DNA from: an uncultured Spirochaetales bacterium
Lineage (GTDB): Bacteria; Spirochaetota; Spirochaetia; Sphaerochaetales; Sphaerochaetaceae
Reading direction: 5' to 3'
DNA: 64,000 nucleotides
Assembly (NCBI GenBank): GCA_944392695.1
Contig: CALXXN010000005.1
Location: 62,001 to 126,000 of the forward strand
Part shown: positions 1-7,524 of the stretch, one piece after another
How positions within the stretch are numbered: position 1 is the stretch's first letter
Layout: every line of letters begins with the position of its first letter
The notes under the pieces: model-generated
What the model saw: only the letters and a program-made list of their open reading frames with translations
Told to the model about the DNA's origin: nothing
Databases searched by the model: none
Program-made: the position numbers and the translations under genes

Positions 1-245
1 GCACCTTCTTCGTCTTCATCATGCTGACGATCAACAGCTTCAAGAGCTTCGACCTGATCTACGCATTGACCCAGGGCGGACCTGGCACCAGTACGACGCT
101 GCTTGCCAACTACATCTACAACCAGACCTTCGTCTATTGGGATTACGGCAAGTCCGCAGCGGCTTCGATCATACTCTTCGTCATCGTCCTTGCTGTCACC
201 ATCGTGCAGTTCCGCGGTGAGAAGAAGTTCACCGATTACCTATAA
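1..245 (+). CDS. Sugar ABC transporter permease (MalF/UgpA type), C-terminal fragment
   Basis: The gene is cut by the left edge of the window; the reading frame is open from base 3, so no start can be given. The visible 80 or so residues contain the end of the inner-membrane permease domain, with the conserved segment FDLIYALTQGGP typical of the first permease of CUT1 sugar importers, followed by a last hydrophobic helix and a charged tail. It is followed after 11 bases by a MalG-type permease, which fits the usual two-permease arrangement. The cognate binding protein should lie just outside the window. It closely resembles the end of the permease at 15917-16885. Confidence 0.9.
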   Translation, partial: TFFVFIMLTINSFKSFDLIYALTQGGPGTSTTLLANYIYNQTFVYWDYGKSAAASIILFVIVLAVTIVQFRGEKKFTDYL

Positions 246-256
246 GGAGGCCCTGC

Positions 257-1090
257 ATGATGATTGAAAAACGCAGCCCAGTCAAAACTGTGCTCATCTA
301 TGTGATGCTGATCGTCCTGACCGTGGTCACCCTCCTCCCGCTTGTCTGGATGGTCTCATCCTCATTGAAGCTGTCCACCGAGGTCTTCACCTTCCCAATC
401 AAGTGGATCCCAGAGACCTTCCACTGGGAGAACTATGTGACAATCTGGGAGAAGATCAACCTGGCGACCTACACCTTCAACTCCTTCAAGCTGTCGATCA
501 TCATAACCTTGATCCAGCTGATTACGAGTTCCTTCGCCGCCTACGGCTTCTCAAAGTGCCAGTTCCCGGGCCGCAACGCCCTCTTCCTGGCATATATCGC
601 GACAATCGCCATCCCATGGCAGGTCTACATGCTTCCGCAGTACATCATGATGCAGAGGATGCATCTGATCGACACCCACCTGGCCATCATACTCCTGCAG
701 AGCTTCACGGCCTTTGGCGTCTTCCTGCTGAGGCAGTTCTACATCTCAATTCCTGATGAACTCCTTGAAGCCGCCAGGATTGACGGACTCTCGGAGTATG
801 GGACCTTCGCAAGGATCGTCATGCCATTGACAAAGCCCGCCATGGCCACCTTGGTCATCATGAGCTTCGTCACGGTCTGGAACGACTACATGGGACCGAT
901 GATCTACTTCACGAGTGATAGGAACAAGACGATCCAGCTTGGTGTCCAGCTCTTCGTCGGCCAGTACTCGGCAGAGTACGGCCTGATCATGGCCACCAGC
1001 GTCTTCGCCCTGATCCCTGTCCTCGTCGTATTCCTCGCCTTCCAGCGCTTCTTCGTTGAAGGCATCGCATCAAGTGGACTGAAAGGATGA
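257..1090 (+). CDS. Sugar ABC transporter permease (MalG type)
   Basis: An inner-membrane permease subunit of a CUT1-type carbohydrate importer, 277 residues, with about six hydrophobic segments. The EAA loop that contacts the ATPase is visible as EAARIDGLSEYGTFARIVMP near residue 175. The start is one of two adjacent ATG codons; AAGGAGG at 244-250 supports the first. It ends EGIASSGLKG, almost the same as the permease at 15069-15905 (EGVASSGLKG), so the two transporters are paralogues. No ATPase gene is present in the operon, so a shared MsmX-type ATPase elsewhere in the genome is likely. The substrate is unknown, but the next gene encodes a heparinase-like enzyme, suggesting an acidic oligosaccharide. 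Confidence 0.93.
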   Translation: MMIEKRSPVKTVLIYVMLIVLTVVTLLPLVWMVSSSLKLSTEVFTFPIKWIPETFHWENYVTIWEKINLATYTFNSFKLSIIITLIQLITSSFAAYGFSKCQFPGRNALFLAYIATIAIPWQVYMLPQYIMMQRMHLIDTHLAIILLQSFTAFGVFLLRQFYISIPDELLEAARIDGLSEYGTFARIVMPLTKPAMATLVIMSFVTVWNDYMGPMIYFTSDRNKTIQLGVQLFVGQYSAEYGLIMATSVFALIPVLVVFLAFQRFFVEGIASSGLKG

Positions 1091-1103
1091 TAGTATCAAA
1101 GGC

Positions 1104-3026
1104 ATGAAACGTTTCTACCTTGAAGATACACAGGCCTACATCCAGCACTGCCAGGAGGACCACTCTTGGCAGCTTCATATCCTGGACCTGGCAGACAAGG
1201 CCTGTGGGAACACATTCGTATTCACAGACAAGTATGAGATGGAGCGCTGTGTGACCCCGGTCACACTGACCACCCCGATTGACTGGGACCACATCCCCTT
1301 CGGTGACGAGGAGTGGTGCTTCGCCCTCTCCCGCCTTACCTTCCTTACCAACCTCGCCATGGCCTTCGCTGCCACTGGCAAGGAGGATTACAGGGAAGCC
1401 TGGATCAGGCTCTTCATGGACTTCCATGGGCGCAACAAGCGCAATGAGGTGAACAGCAAGCGTTCCTGGAGGAGCCTTGAGTGTGGCATAAGGGTCTCCA
1501 ACATCATCCGCAGTGTCGAATTCTTCGAAGACACAAAGCCACTGCCTGCAGATGTCATGTCCGCAATAGATGACTTCTTCGCAGAGCATGTGTCCTGGTT
1601 GATGGAATCGCACACCGCCTTCCACAGGCTCTCCAACTGGGGTGTGCTCCAAGACCATGGCCTCCTTGCAGCAGGATTATGGCTTGGCGACAGGAAGGCT
1701 GTCATGACAGCCCTCTCAAGACTTGAGGAGGAGATCCACTTCCAGACGATGGAAGATGGGGCGCACTGGGAGCAGAGCACGATGTACCATGCCGAAGTCC
1801 TTGACGCGGCCCTGGACAGCATCCTGATCGCAAGGCGCTTCGACATCCCACTCCCGCTTGGCCTTGTCACTGACACACACCGTCTCGCCAAGGGGCTTGC
1901 CGCCATGCTCAGGCCAGATGGGTACAGCCACCTGTTCGGAGACAGCGACCTCATCGACATGAGGGACCTGGTCGCCAAGGCAGCAGTGCTCTTCAATGAC
2001 GGCACGCTCACAGAGCTGGCAAAAGACGGCCTGGATCCATCCTTCTGGGCTTCCTTCCCCTTGGACACCAAGCTTCCAGCAGGAATCCCCCAGGACCGCT
2101 CCACAATCCTCACAGCCAGCGGCAACGCCATACTGTCCCTCAGCAAGGACGACGAGGTACGCTTCCATTGCGGCTTCTACGGCAGTGGCCATGGCCATTT
2201 CGACCAGCTCCACTTCGACCTCTGGCACAAGGGTGATGAAGTGATCAGCGACTGTGGCCGTGGGACCTATGTCGATGGACCTGACCGCCGTGCGCTGAAA
2301 GGGACCAAGGGCCACAACACGATCATGGTCGATGGCGAGGAAATGGCTGTGATGCTCGACAGCTGGGGTGTGAAGGACTACGCCGACCCATTCTACTGCA
2401 TCGGAGATGTCTCAGGACGCTTCAAGTGGATCGAAGGGGCTCACAAGGGTTATCTGAAGAAGGGAGTCCTGCCGACAAGGCTGGTCCTGACACTTGACGA
2501 CAAGTACCTCATCGTCTTCGATTACGTGAGTTCGACATCCCCCGTCAAGCTTGAAAGCTTCCTTCATATCGGGTCTGGATGGAGCGTGGAAAAAGACAGT
2601 GATGACATGCTGACGCTTTCGAAGGACGGCGATGAGATATCACTCGCCTACTTCGATGCGGATGGACAGACCTCGATCTCCACCTGGCCAATCTCAGAGC
2701 GCTACAACGAGTACACGGACTGTCCGATGGTCACCAGGACCACTACCTGTGATGGACGTGTGATCAACGCCGCCGTCTTCGCGCTCAAGGACACGAGCTT
2801 CGTCGTACGTCGTGCCGACGTGGTCAAGCTGCTCTCTGGCACAGTGCTTGATGAAGGGGAAGCCATGGGCCTTGTCATCGACGATGGTACTGACAGCTAC
2901 ACAGTGGCCTACGCGCCACATGAGATCCCGACAGGGGGCTTCCTGCTCTCATGCGAGGGGGCGGAGTGTTACGCCAAGCTCTTCGTGAAGCATGGTGACG
3001 GACCTGTCATCGCGCTAAAGCGCTGA
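1104..3026 (+). CDS. Heparinase II/III-family polysaccharide lyase, cytoplasmic
   Basis: A 640-residue protein with the two-part layout of heparinase II/III-type lyases: an N-terminal alpha/alpha toroid followed by a beta-sandwich. Likely catalytic residues are Asn178 in SNWG, Tyr228 in MYH and the His pair at about 363-365 in SGHGHFDQ. The family breaks uronic acid-containing glycans by beta-elimination, leaving a 4,5-unsaturated sugar. There is no signal peptide, so it should act on imported oligosaccharides. The gene follows the permease genes by 13 bases and is probably in the same operon. It is a full-length paralogue of the enzyme at 13058-14983 (shared SNWGVL, GDSD.IDMRDLV). The exact substrate (glycosaminoglycan, alginate or another polyuronate) cannot be told from sequence alone. 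Confidence 0.85.
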   Translation: MKRFYLEDTQAYIQHCQEDHSWQLHILDLADKACGNTFVFTDKYEMERCVTPVTLTTPIDWDHIPFGDEEWCFALSRLTFLTNLAMAFAATGKEDYREAWIRLFMDFHGRNKRNEVNSKRSWRSLECGIRVSNIIRSVEFFEDTKPLPADVMSAIDDFFAEHVSWLMESHTAFHRLSNWGVLQDHGLLAAGLWLGDRKAVMTALSRLEEEIHFQTMEDGAHWEQSTMYHAEVLDAALDSILIARRFDIPLPLGLVTDTHRLAKGLAAMLRPDGYSHLFGDSDLIDMRDLVAKAAVLFNDGTLTELAKDGLDPSFWASFPLDTKLPAGIPQDRSTILTASGNAILSLSKDDEVRFHCGFYGSGHGHFDQLHFDLWHKGDEVISDCGRGTYVDGPDRRALKGTKGHNTIMVDGEEMAVMLDSWGVKDYADPFYCIGDVSGRFKWIEGAHKGYLKKGVLPTRLVLTLDDKYLIVFDYVSSTSPVKLESFLHIGSGWSVEKDSDDMLTLSKDGDEISLAYFDADGQTSISTWPISERYNEYTDCPMVTRTTTCDGRVINAAVFALKDTSFVVRRADVVKLLSGTVLDEGEAMGLVIDDGTDSYTVAYAPHEIPTGGFLLSCEGAECYAKLFVKHGDGPVIALKR

Positions 3027-3031
3027 TCCCC

Positions 3032-4003
3032 TCAGCCTGTCTCCCTCAGTGCGAGGGAGCAGGCTATTGTCTTCACTTTCCTCACACCGCCATTCTCCAT
3101 CATCTCCTCAAGCAGCAGGGCACATTCATGGGAGAGCTGTTCAAGCTTCGTGTCTATAGAGCTGAGACGGGGGTCGAGTAATCTTGCAAGCGGTGAGTCA
3201 TCCGTACCAAGCACAGCGATGTCATCAGGGACACGAAGGCCCATCTTATGTATCACACGGAGGCCTCCTGCCGCTAGGAAGTCGACCGAATAGATGATTC
3301 CATCAAGTCCTGGATTGGCATCCAGGAGCTGGGCAGTCGCATCCTCCGCATCACTACAGGTCTGGACCAGCACCGGCTCCATGCCAAGCTCCTGACAGGC
3401 CTCAAGGTAACCCCCGACCTTCTTGTTGTTCGATGGTGTCAGGTTGTTGTTGATGTAGGCGACATGCCTCCTTCCTGACTGGTGGAGATGCATTGTGGCC
3501 TCCATCGTCCCTCCCCTGTCATCGCACAGCACGGCGGAGACATTCGGCAAGTCCAAGACCCCGTTCTGCATGACAACAGGGATGTCAGGGACGATTGCCT
3601 GCAATGCTGATGACACAGCCTCGTCTTGGAAGACGGAACCTATCAGGACAAGGCCATTCACGCGCCTGGAAGCAAGGGTGCGCAAAGGAGAGGCGATGGC
3701 TGAGACATCACCACCTGCGTTGATGATCAAGGAGACCTGCCCACGGGAGCGGAAATACTCCTCGATCAAGTAAGCCCCTGAGATATGATGCTGGTTGCGT
3801 ATGTCGCTGACCAGGATGCCTATCATGCGGGAACTCTGCTCGACAAGGCCACGTGCGGACTCGTTGACGGAGAAGCCTGTCTCGTCGAGGACACGCTTGA
3901 CACGCTCCCTTGTCCTCGCATTGATCCCGGGCTTGTCGTTCAAGACCCGGCTCACAGTGCTCGCCGACACCCCTGCCACCTTGGCGATGTCGTATATGGT
4001 CAT
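3032..4003 (-). CDS. LacI-family transcriptional regulator
   Basis: A 323-residue repressor or activator with an N-terminal LacI helix-turn-helix (MTIYDIAKVAGVSASTVSRV, residues 1-20) and hinge helix, followed by a periplasmic-binding-like effector domain. It is the last gene of an operon transcribed leftward: YhcH-like protein, cyclase-family protein, PanE-like reductase, then this gene. Its ATG overlaps the stop of the reductase (ATGA), implying translational coupling. The perfect palindrome at 6149-6168 upstream of the operon is the obvious candidate operator, so the operon is probably autoregulated. The inducer is unknown. It ends a few bases from the convergent heparinase-like gene. Confidence 0.93.
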   Translation of the reverse strand: MTIYDIAKVAGVSASTVSRVLNDKPGINARTRERVKRVLDETGFSVNESARGLVEQSSRMIGILVSDIRNQHHISGAYLIEEYFRSRGQVSLIINAGGDVSAIASPLRTLASRRVNGLVLIGSVFQDEAVSSALQAIVPDIPVVMQNGVLDLPNVSAVLCDDRGGTMEATMHLHQSGRRHVAYINNNLTPSNNKKVGGYLEACQELGMEPVLVQTCSDAEDATAQLLDANPGLDGIIYSVDFLAAGGLRVIHKMGLRVPDDIAVLGTDDSPLARLLDPRLSSIDTKLEQLSHECALLLEEMMENGGVRKVKTIACSLALRETG

Positions 4004-4911
4004 CCCCTGCCCTCCAAGGCATGGATCAGGGAAAGCGCCATCTCGAGATGGGGGACACAGAGGCCAAGCGAATGGGCCACGCGGACCACAGCCCCTGTTA
4101 TACTGTCCACTTCCGTCTTCCTGCCATTCTTGATATCCATCATGATTGAAGTACGTCCACCCCTGTCGTTGACGCTGAGTGAATGGACACGCTTCCTGAC
4201 CTCCTCCACGTCAAAGGACAGGCCTTCCCCACAGGCGGTCATCACGCATTCACCAATCATCGCACTGCACAACGACCAGGCATAAGAGTCAGATGCGATG
4301 TAGTGGATGTCACATTGCAGTATGGCAGTCAGGGCTGACAGCGTCGCATTGACCATGAGCTTGTCCCACACGAGCTGACGTATGTCCTCGTGGAAGACAG
4401 GTTTGAAGCCTGCCGCTTTGAACGAGGCCTCCAAACGGGAGCGCATGACATCATCGTGGCCCTTGCCAAGGCCTATGTTCGTGACGCCTGTGCCACCATG
4501 GTGCACATGGGCGGCCTCTACAACCCGGCCATTGTCCTCGGTCGTTCCGATGAGGACATGATCGAGGTCCACGTAATGTGAGAGCACTTCTTCATGCCCC
4601 ATGCCATTCTGCAAGGTGAGGATGTAAGTATCAGGGCCGAAGGCGGGGGAAGCCGCCTTGAGTGCGGCATCAGAGTAGAGTGACTTGGTGAAGAGTATGA
4701 CCAGGTCCATCTTGCCAAGCCCAGCGACGGAAACCGCGGCAGCTGGGTGGAAGACCTGCTCCACACCAGCTTCCTCAAGGATGACACCATCCTTGTTGAT
4801 TTTGTCGACAAGAGTGCTGTTGGTGTCGATCAGAGTAACTTCATCGTGGACCGACAACCTGGCGCCATAGATGGACCCCATGGCGCCAGCTCCTATGACC
4901 AGGATCCGCAT
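4000..4911 (-). CDS. Ketopantoate reductase-like (PanE/ApbA family) dehydrogenase
   Basis: A 303-residue NAD(P)-dependent 2-keto acid reductase-like protein. The N-terminal Rossmann fold has the glycine motif GAGAMGS at about residues 7-13, and the conserved family string LTLQNGMG is visible near residue 100. The chosen ATG at 4911 overlaps the stop of the preceding gene (TGATG); a GTG one codon earlier is possible. Classical PanE makes pantoate, but the operon context (cyclase family, YhcH-like sugar protein, LacI regulator) and absence of other pantothenate genes argue for a catabolic role, reducing a 2-keto acid or oxidising a 2-hydroxy acid from a sugar. That role is inference. Confidence 0.85.
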   Translation of the reverse strand: MRILVIGAGAMGSIYGARLSVHDEVTLIDTNSTLVDKINKDGVILEEAGVEQVFHPAAAVSVAGLGKMDLVILFTKSLYSDAALKAASPAFGPDTYILTLQNGMGHEEVLSHYVDLDHVLIGTTEDNGRVVEAAHVHHGGTGVTNIGLGKGHDDVMRSRLEASFKAAGFKPVFHEDIRQLVWDKLMVNATLSALTAILQCDIHYIASDSYAWSLCSAMIGECVMTACGEGLSFDVEEVRKRVHSLSVNDRGGRTSIMMDIKNGRKTEVDSITGAVVRVAHSLGLCVPHLEMALSLIHALEGRG

Positions 4912-5597
4912 CACTCGTCGAAGCCAGGCAGGCCTTCGATGGCATAAGCCCTGACGGGGCAGGAATCGAGACCGATGATCGGCAGTGGTGCGTAGGACAT
5001 GAAGAAGACGTCCTTCTGCAGGTGCTCAAGGTTCTTCAGGACCTCAAGGAAGACGATGTTCTCCGCCAGGAGTATGTCGTGGAAAGGCTTTACATCATCG
5101 TTGCTGCTCTCGATTGAGACACCATCACCAAAACCGATGCACTTAGCACCATGCTCCTTGAACCAGGTCGCTGTCTCAGCATTGACACGGAGCCTCTTGT
5201 CCTGATCCGTGTTCGTCAGCGGAGTGAAGGGTGGGATCTTGTAAGGGCTGTCGAGGATGACGATGGTGCCTTCCTTCATCTTTGGGCCGACATACTTGTC
5301 GAGAAGGTCTGCGGAAATATAGGCCCTCTCATCAGCAGGGATTGAGACGTAGAGCGCACGGCCCATGAACTGTGTCAGGGGGACCTCCGCGACGCTTGGC
5401 CAGTTGTCATCGTGGTGGTAGGGGCACTCGCAGTGCGTACCAAGATGGCTGGTCAGGTCCATGATCGTATGGAAATCTGGAATCGGACCACCTGTATTGA
5501 AGCGGTAGAGGTGGCAGCGCCTCGTCTCAGTGGCGGGGTCGAGGACCTTTGTGAGGTCGACTATGCGCAAAGCGCCCATGTTGTAGACAACATCCAT
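4911..5597 (-). CDS. Cyclase-family (kynurenine formamidase-like) metal hydrolase
   Basis: A 228-residue protein of the 'putative cyclase' family, which includes kynurenine formamidase and isatin hydrolase, metal-dependent enzymes that open amide or lactone bonds. The metal-binding signature HLGTHCECPYHH is present near residue 50, close to the family pattern HxGTHxDxPxH, although Asp is replaced by Glu. AAGGAGG lies about 8 bases before the ATG at 5597. No tryptophan catabolism genes are nearby; the neighbours are a YhcH-like protein, a PanE-like reductase and a LacI regulator. A lactonase or dehydratase acting on a sugar acid is a reasonable guess, but the substrate is unknown. Confidence 0.85.
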   Translation of the reverse strand: MDVVYNMGALRIVDLTKVLDPATETRRCHLYRFNTGGPIPDFHTIMDLTSHLGTHCECPYHHDDNWPSVAEVPLTQFMGRALYVSIPADERAYISADLLDKYVGPKMKEGTIVILDSPYKIPPFTPLTNTDQDKRLRVNAETATWFKEHGAKCIGFGDGVSIESSNDDVKPFHDILLAENIVFLEVLKNLEHLQKDVFFMSYAPLPIIGLDSCPVRAYAIEGLPGFDE

Positions 5598-5622
5598 GTT
5601 CTTAAGCCCTCCTTCAGGCTAT

Positions 5623-6084
5623 TCAGATCTTTGAGAAACGGACTTTCACCACGACCTTGCGGTAGGTCAGGCTCTTCGTGACAGCGATTCCAGGGCGGTG
5701 GATGTCCCAAGGGAAGAGGACAGCGTAGTCACCAGCCTTGCATGGGACCAGGATCTCTCCTTCTGGGCCATCCTTCAGGAGGAAGAGGTCGCCCTCCTCC
5801 TTGATCAGAGGATACTCAAGCCCTTCTTTTGGAGCCCAGCCAAGCAGTTCACCACCATCAATCCAGTACTGCACATCAACATATTCCTTGTGGTACTCGG
5901 GGTGGGTCTCATTGATGTTCTTGCTTGTGATTGTCGACACGGTCGCGAACACATCCCTGCCATCAAGTTCGTAGACACCATCAGCAACAGTGCTGAAGTC
6001 CGTCGTGGCCAGGTAGTCGAGCGCCATCCTGAGCGCTTCCGGGTATTTGGCCGCATCTGCAGATCCAATCTTGTTGAGGATCAT
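5623..6084 (-). CDS. YhcH/YjgK/YiaL family protein (DUF386, cupin-like)
   Basis: A 153-residue cytosolic protein of the YhcH/YjgK/YiaL (EbgC-like) family, small beta-barrel proteins associated with sialic acid and other sugar catabolic operons, for which a sugar anomerase or isomerase role has been suggested. Visible family features include HPEYHKEYVDVQYWIDG in the middle and FPWDIHRPG near the C-terminus, which carry conserved metal-site His and Glu residues. AGGAGG lies 8 bases before the ATG. It is the first gene of the LacI-controlled operon and lies directly downstream of the promoter and palindromic operator at 6114-6168. Confidence 0.88.
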   Translation of the reverse strand: MILNKIGSADAAKYPEALRMALDYLATTDFSTVADGVYELDGRDVFATVSTITSKNINETHPEYHKEYVDVQYWIDGGELLGWAPKEGLEYPLIKEEGDLFLLKDGPEGEILVPCKAGDYAVLFPWDIHRPGIAVTKSLTYRKVVVKVRFSKI

Positions 6085-6113
6085 GACAACTTCCTCCTAT
6101 TTCGTGCGACCCT

Positions 6114-6142
6114 AGGCTAACCCGGCTTCCAAGAGCTGTCAA
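6114..6142 (-). promoter_or_regulatory. Candidate promoter of the YhcH-cyclase-PanE-LacI operon
   Basis: Reading leftward, a perfect -35 box TTGACA (6137-6142) is followed after 17 bases by TAGCCT (6114-6119), a weak -10. It lies 30 bases before the YhcH start codon. The palindromic operator begins 6 bases upstream of the -35 box. Confidence 0.5.
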
Positions 6143-6148
6143 GGGAAA

Positions 6149-6168
6149 TTTTGCAATCGATTGCAAAA
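6149..6168. promoter_or_regulatory. Perfect 20-bp palindrome, likely LacI-family operator
   Basis: TTTTGCAATCGATTGCAAAA reads the same on both strands with no mismatch and a central CG, as in many LacI-family operators. It sits immediately upstream of the operon whose last gene is a LacI-family regulator. No second copy was noticed elsewhere in the window, so the regulator is probably local. Its place upstream of the proposed -35 leaves open whether it represses or activates. Confidence 0.75.
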
Positions 6169-6215
6169 ATCTTCTTGAAAGCCCTTAAAGCACAGGAAAA
6201 GAAGAAGTTATCCAA

Positions 6216-6986
6216 TCAACCTGCGAAGAAGACCTCGGCCTCCCTCCTAGCGGCGCATTTGGAAGCGAAAGCAGCCTCCGCCACCTCAAAGCCCTCCGCC
6301 CTATGGGCACGTGAGTGGACAGGACAAACCTCGATGCAGGCCCCACAGGAGATACACCAATCAGAAGTCCTGGTGGGGACTGCCGGATCGATCGCATGGA
6401 CAGGACAGGTCCTCACACATCTGAGGCAGTAGGTGCAGCCACCGTCCCCTGTTGGATGGAAGGGTGTGCCCTTGAAGGATGACGGGTCCTTGCCAGGACC
6501 CGGGGGCAGTACAAGCCCCCTTCCTTCCCAACGAGTCCTGTCCTCAATCAGCCAGGCGCACCTGGATGCGAAAGCGGAGGCCGCCTGCTTATCAACATCG
6601 TCAGGACGTCCCTTTGCCACGCTCGTGAAGATCGAGTGCCCTGCGACGAAGGCGGCTGCAGCGATCACGCAGAAACCCTGCCCCTCAAGAAGGTCCTTCA
6701 TCTGAGTGAGCGCATCATCGTAATGGCGGTTGCCATAGACAGCGATGATGATGGCGGCCGATCCATCACCCTTCAGGGCCTTGACCGGCCCCAGGCAAGG
6801 GGCTGGGATGAAACCACCATAGACAGGCATGGAAAGCACAAGGACATCATCCCTGCCAAGGGAGAGGGGCTTACGCGCCTCCTCTTTCAACCAAGCGTGA
6901 TCCTCATGGTTGCCAAGTACGTTTGCAAGCAGGTCAGCGTAACACTTCGTCGTACCGCGTGCGGAAAAATAAACATTGTGGATCAT
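6216..6986 (-). CDS. EFR1-type flavodoxin-ferredoxin fusion protein
   Basis: A 256-residue redox protein. The first half resembles a flavodoxin (an early FSARGTTKCYADLL segment for FMN phosphate and VLSMPVYGGFIP). The C-terminal third carries two [4Fe-4S] cluster motifs: CTYCLRCVRTCPVHAI and CISCGACIEVCPVHS. This layout matches the EFR1 family of ferredoxin-type proteins in anaerobes, whose partners are mostly unknown. The frame stays open much further upstream, but the ATG at 6986 has a strong AGGAGGAG ribosome site a few bases before it, and the sequence before this point does not look like protein. It appears monocistronic. Confidence 0.85.
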   Translation of the reverse strand: MIHNVYFSARGTTKCYADLLANVLGNHEDHAWLKEEARKPLSLGRDDVLVLSMPVYGGFIPAPCLGPVKALKGDGSAAIIIAVYGNRHYDDALTQMKDLLEGQGFCVIAAAAFVAGHSIFTSVAKGRPDDVDKQAASAFASRCAWLIEDRTRWEGRGLVLPPGPGKDPSSFKGTPFHPTGDGGCTYCLRCVRTCPVHAIDPAVPTRTSDWCISCGACIEVCPVHSRAHRAEGFEVAEAAFASKCAARREAEVFFAG

Positions 6987-7524
6987 ATCTCCTCCTAAGC
7001 AGTGAACCACCATCTCCCAGCTGGCGCTGGATGATGGAGCTTCTGGGCGCCTTCCCTTCCCAAGGCGTTTCACAGAATGTCCCGGACCTGAAACGAAGCC
7101 CCAGTGTCTGGCTTCCAATCTCCTCCGGAGTACCCGTGTATTACGCACGGGTGCTGGCCATAACATGTTTTCCTGCAAGATACAGTTTCTTCGCGGCCTG
7201 CAGCGTCCACATACTTGCCTGCCGGGAGTATAGCATTCTCCGCAGGTGCGGAAACACTCTTCAACCTCCTCTTGCGCTATGAATGTTTTTCCACAACCCA
7301 TAAGGCTGTGAAGACGGAAGCAATGCTGTCTGACGCTTATGCAGCCTGCGTGCAAGGTTTCAGGATCCCTGCAGAGGGCGCATCCGCGCTGTCTCTTGGA
7401 ATTTCATGGACATCACAGACAAAGCTTGCACTCTTGTTGTCGGGCAAGGCCCAATCAAATCCTGACAGACAACATGAGATTTGCAAGAAAGGCATCCGTC
7501 TCACTGTCATCATGCATCTCATTG
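6987..7524. other. Intergenic stretch without a convincing gene
   Basis: About 540 bases between the ferredoxin-type gene and the helicase gene, both transcribed leftward. Open frames on either strand have no recognisable family features or ribosome sites. An inverted repeat with 7-base arms (CGTTTCA at 7066-7072, TGAAACG at 7089-7095) is the only structure noticed. It could hold a decayed gene or an RNA, but nothing supports either. Confidence 0.4.

Noticed and set aside
987-2315. Several long open frames on the minus strand opposite the first permease and the heparinase-like gene
   Set aside because: They mirror well-supported genes, lack ribosome sites and family features, and arise from the high GC content at third codon positions.
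4000-4911. Pantothenate synthesis function (panE) for the reductase
   Set aside because: No panB, panC or panD nearby, and the operon context is a LacI-controlled catabolic unit; gene symbol withheld.
6987-7355. N-terminal extension of the ferredoxin-type protein to 7355, Cys-rich in translation
   Set aside because: A strong ribosome site and the natural flavodoxin start are at 6986; the extension is not similar to any known part of the family.
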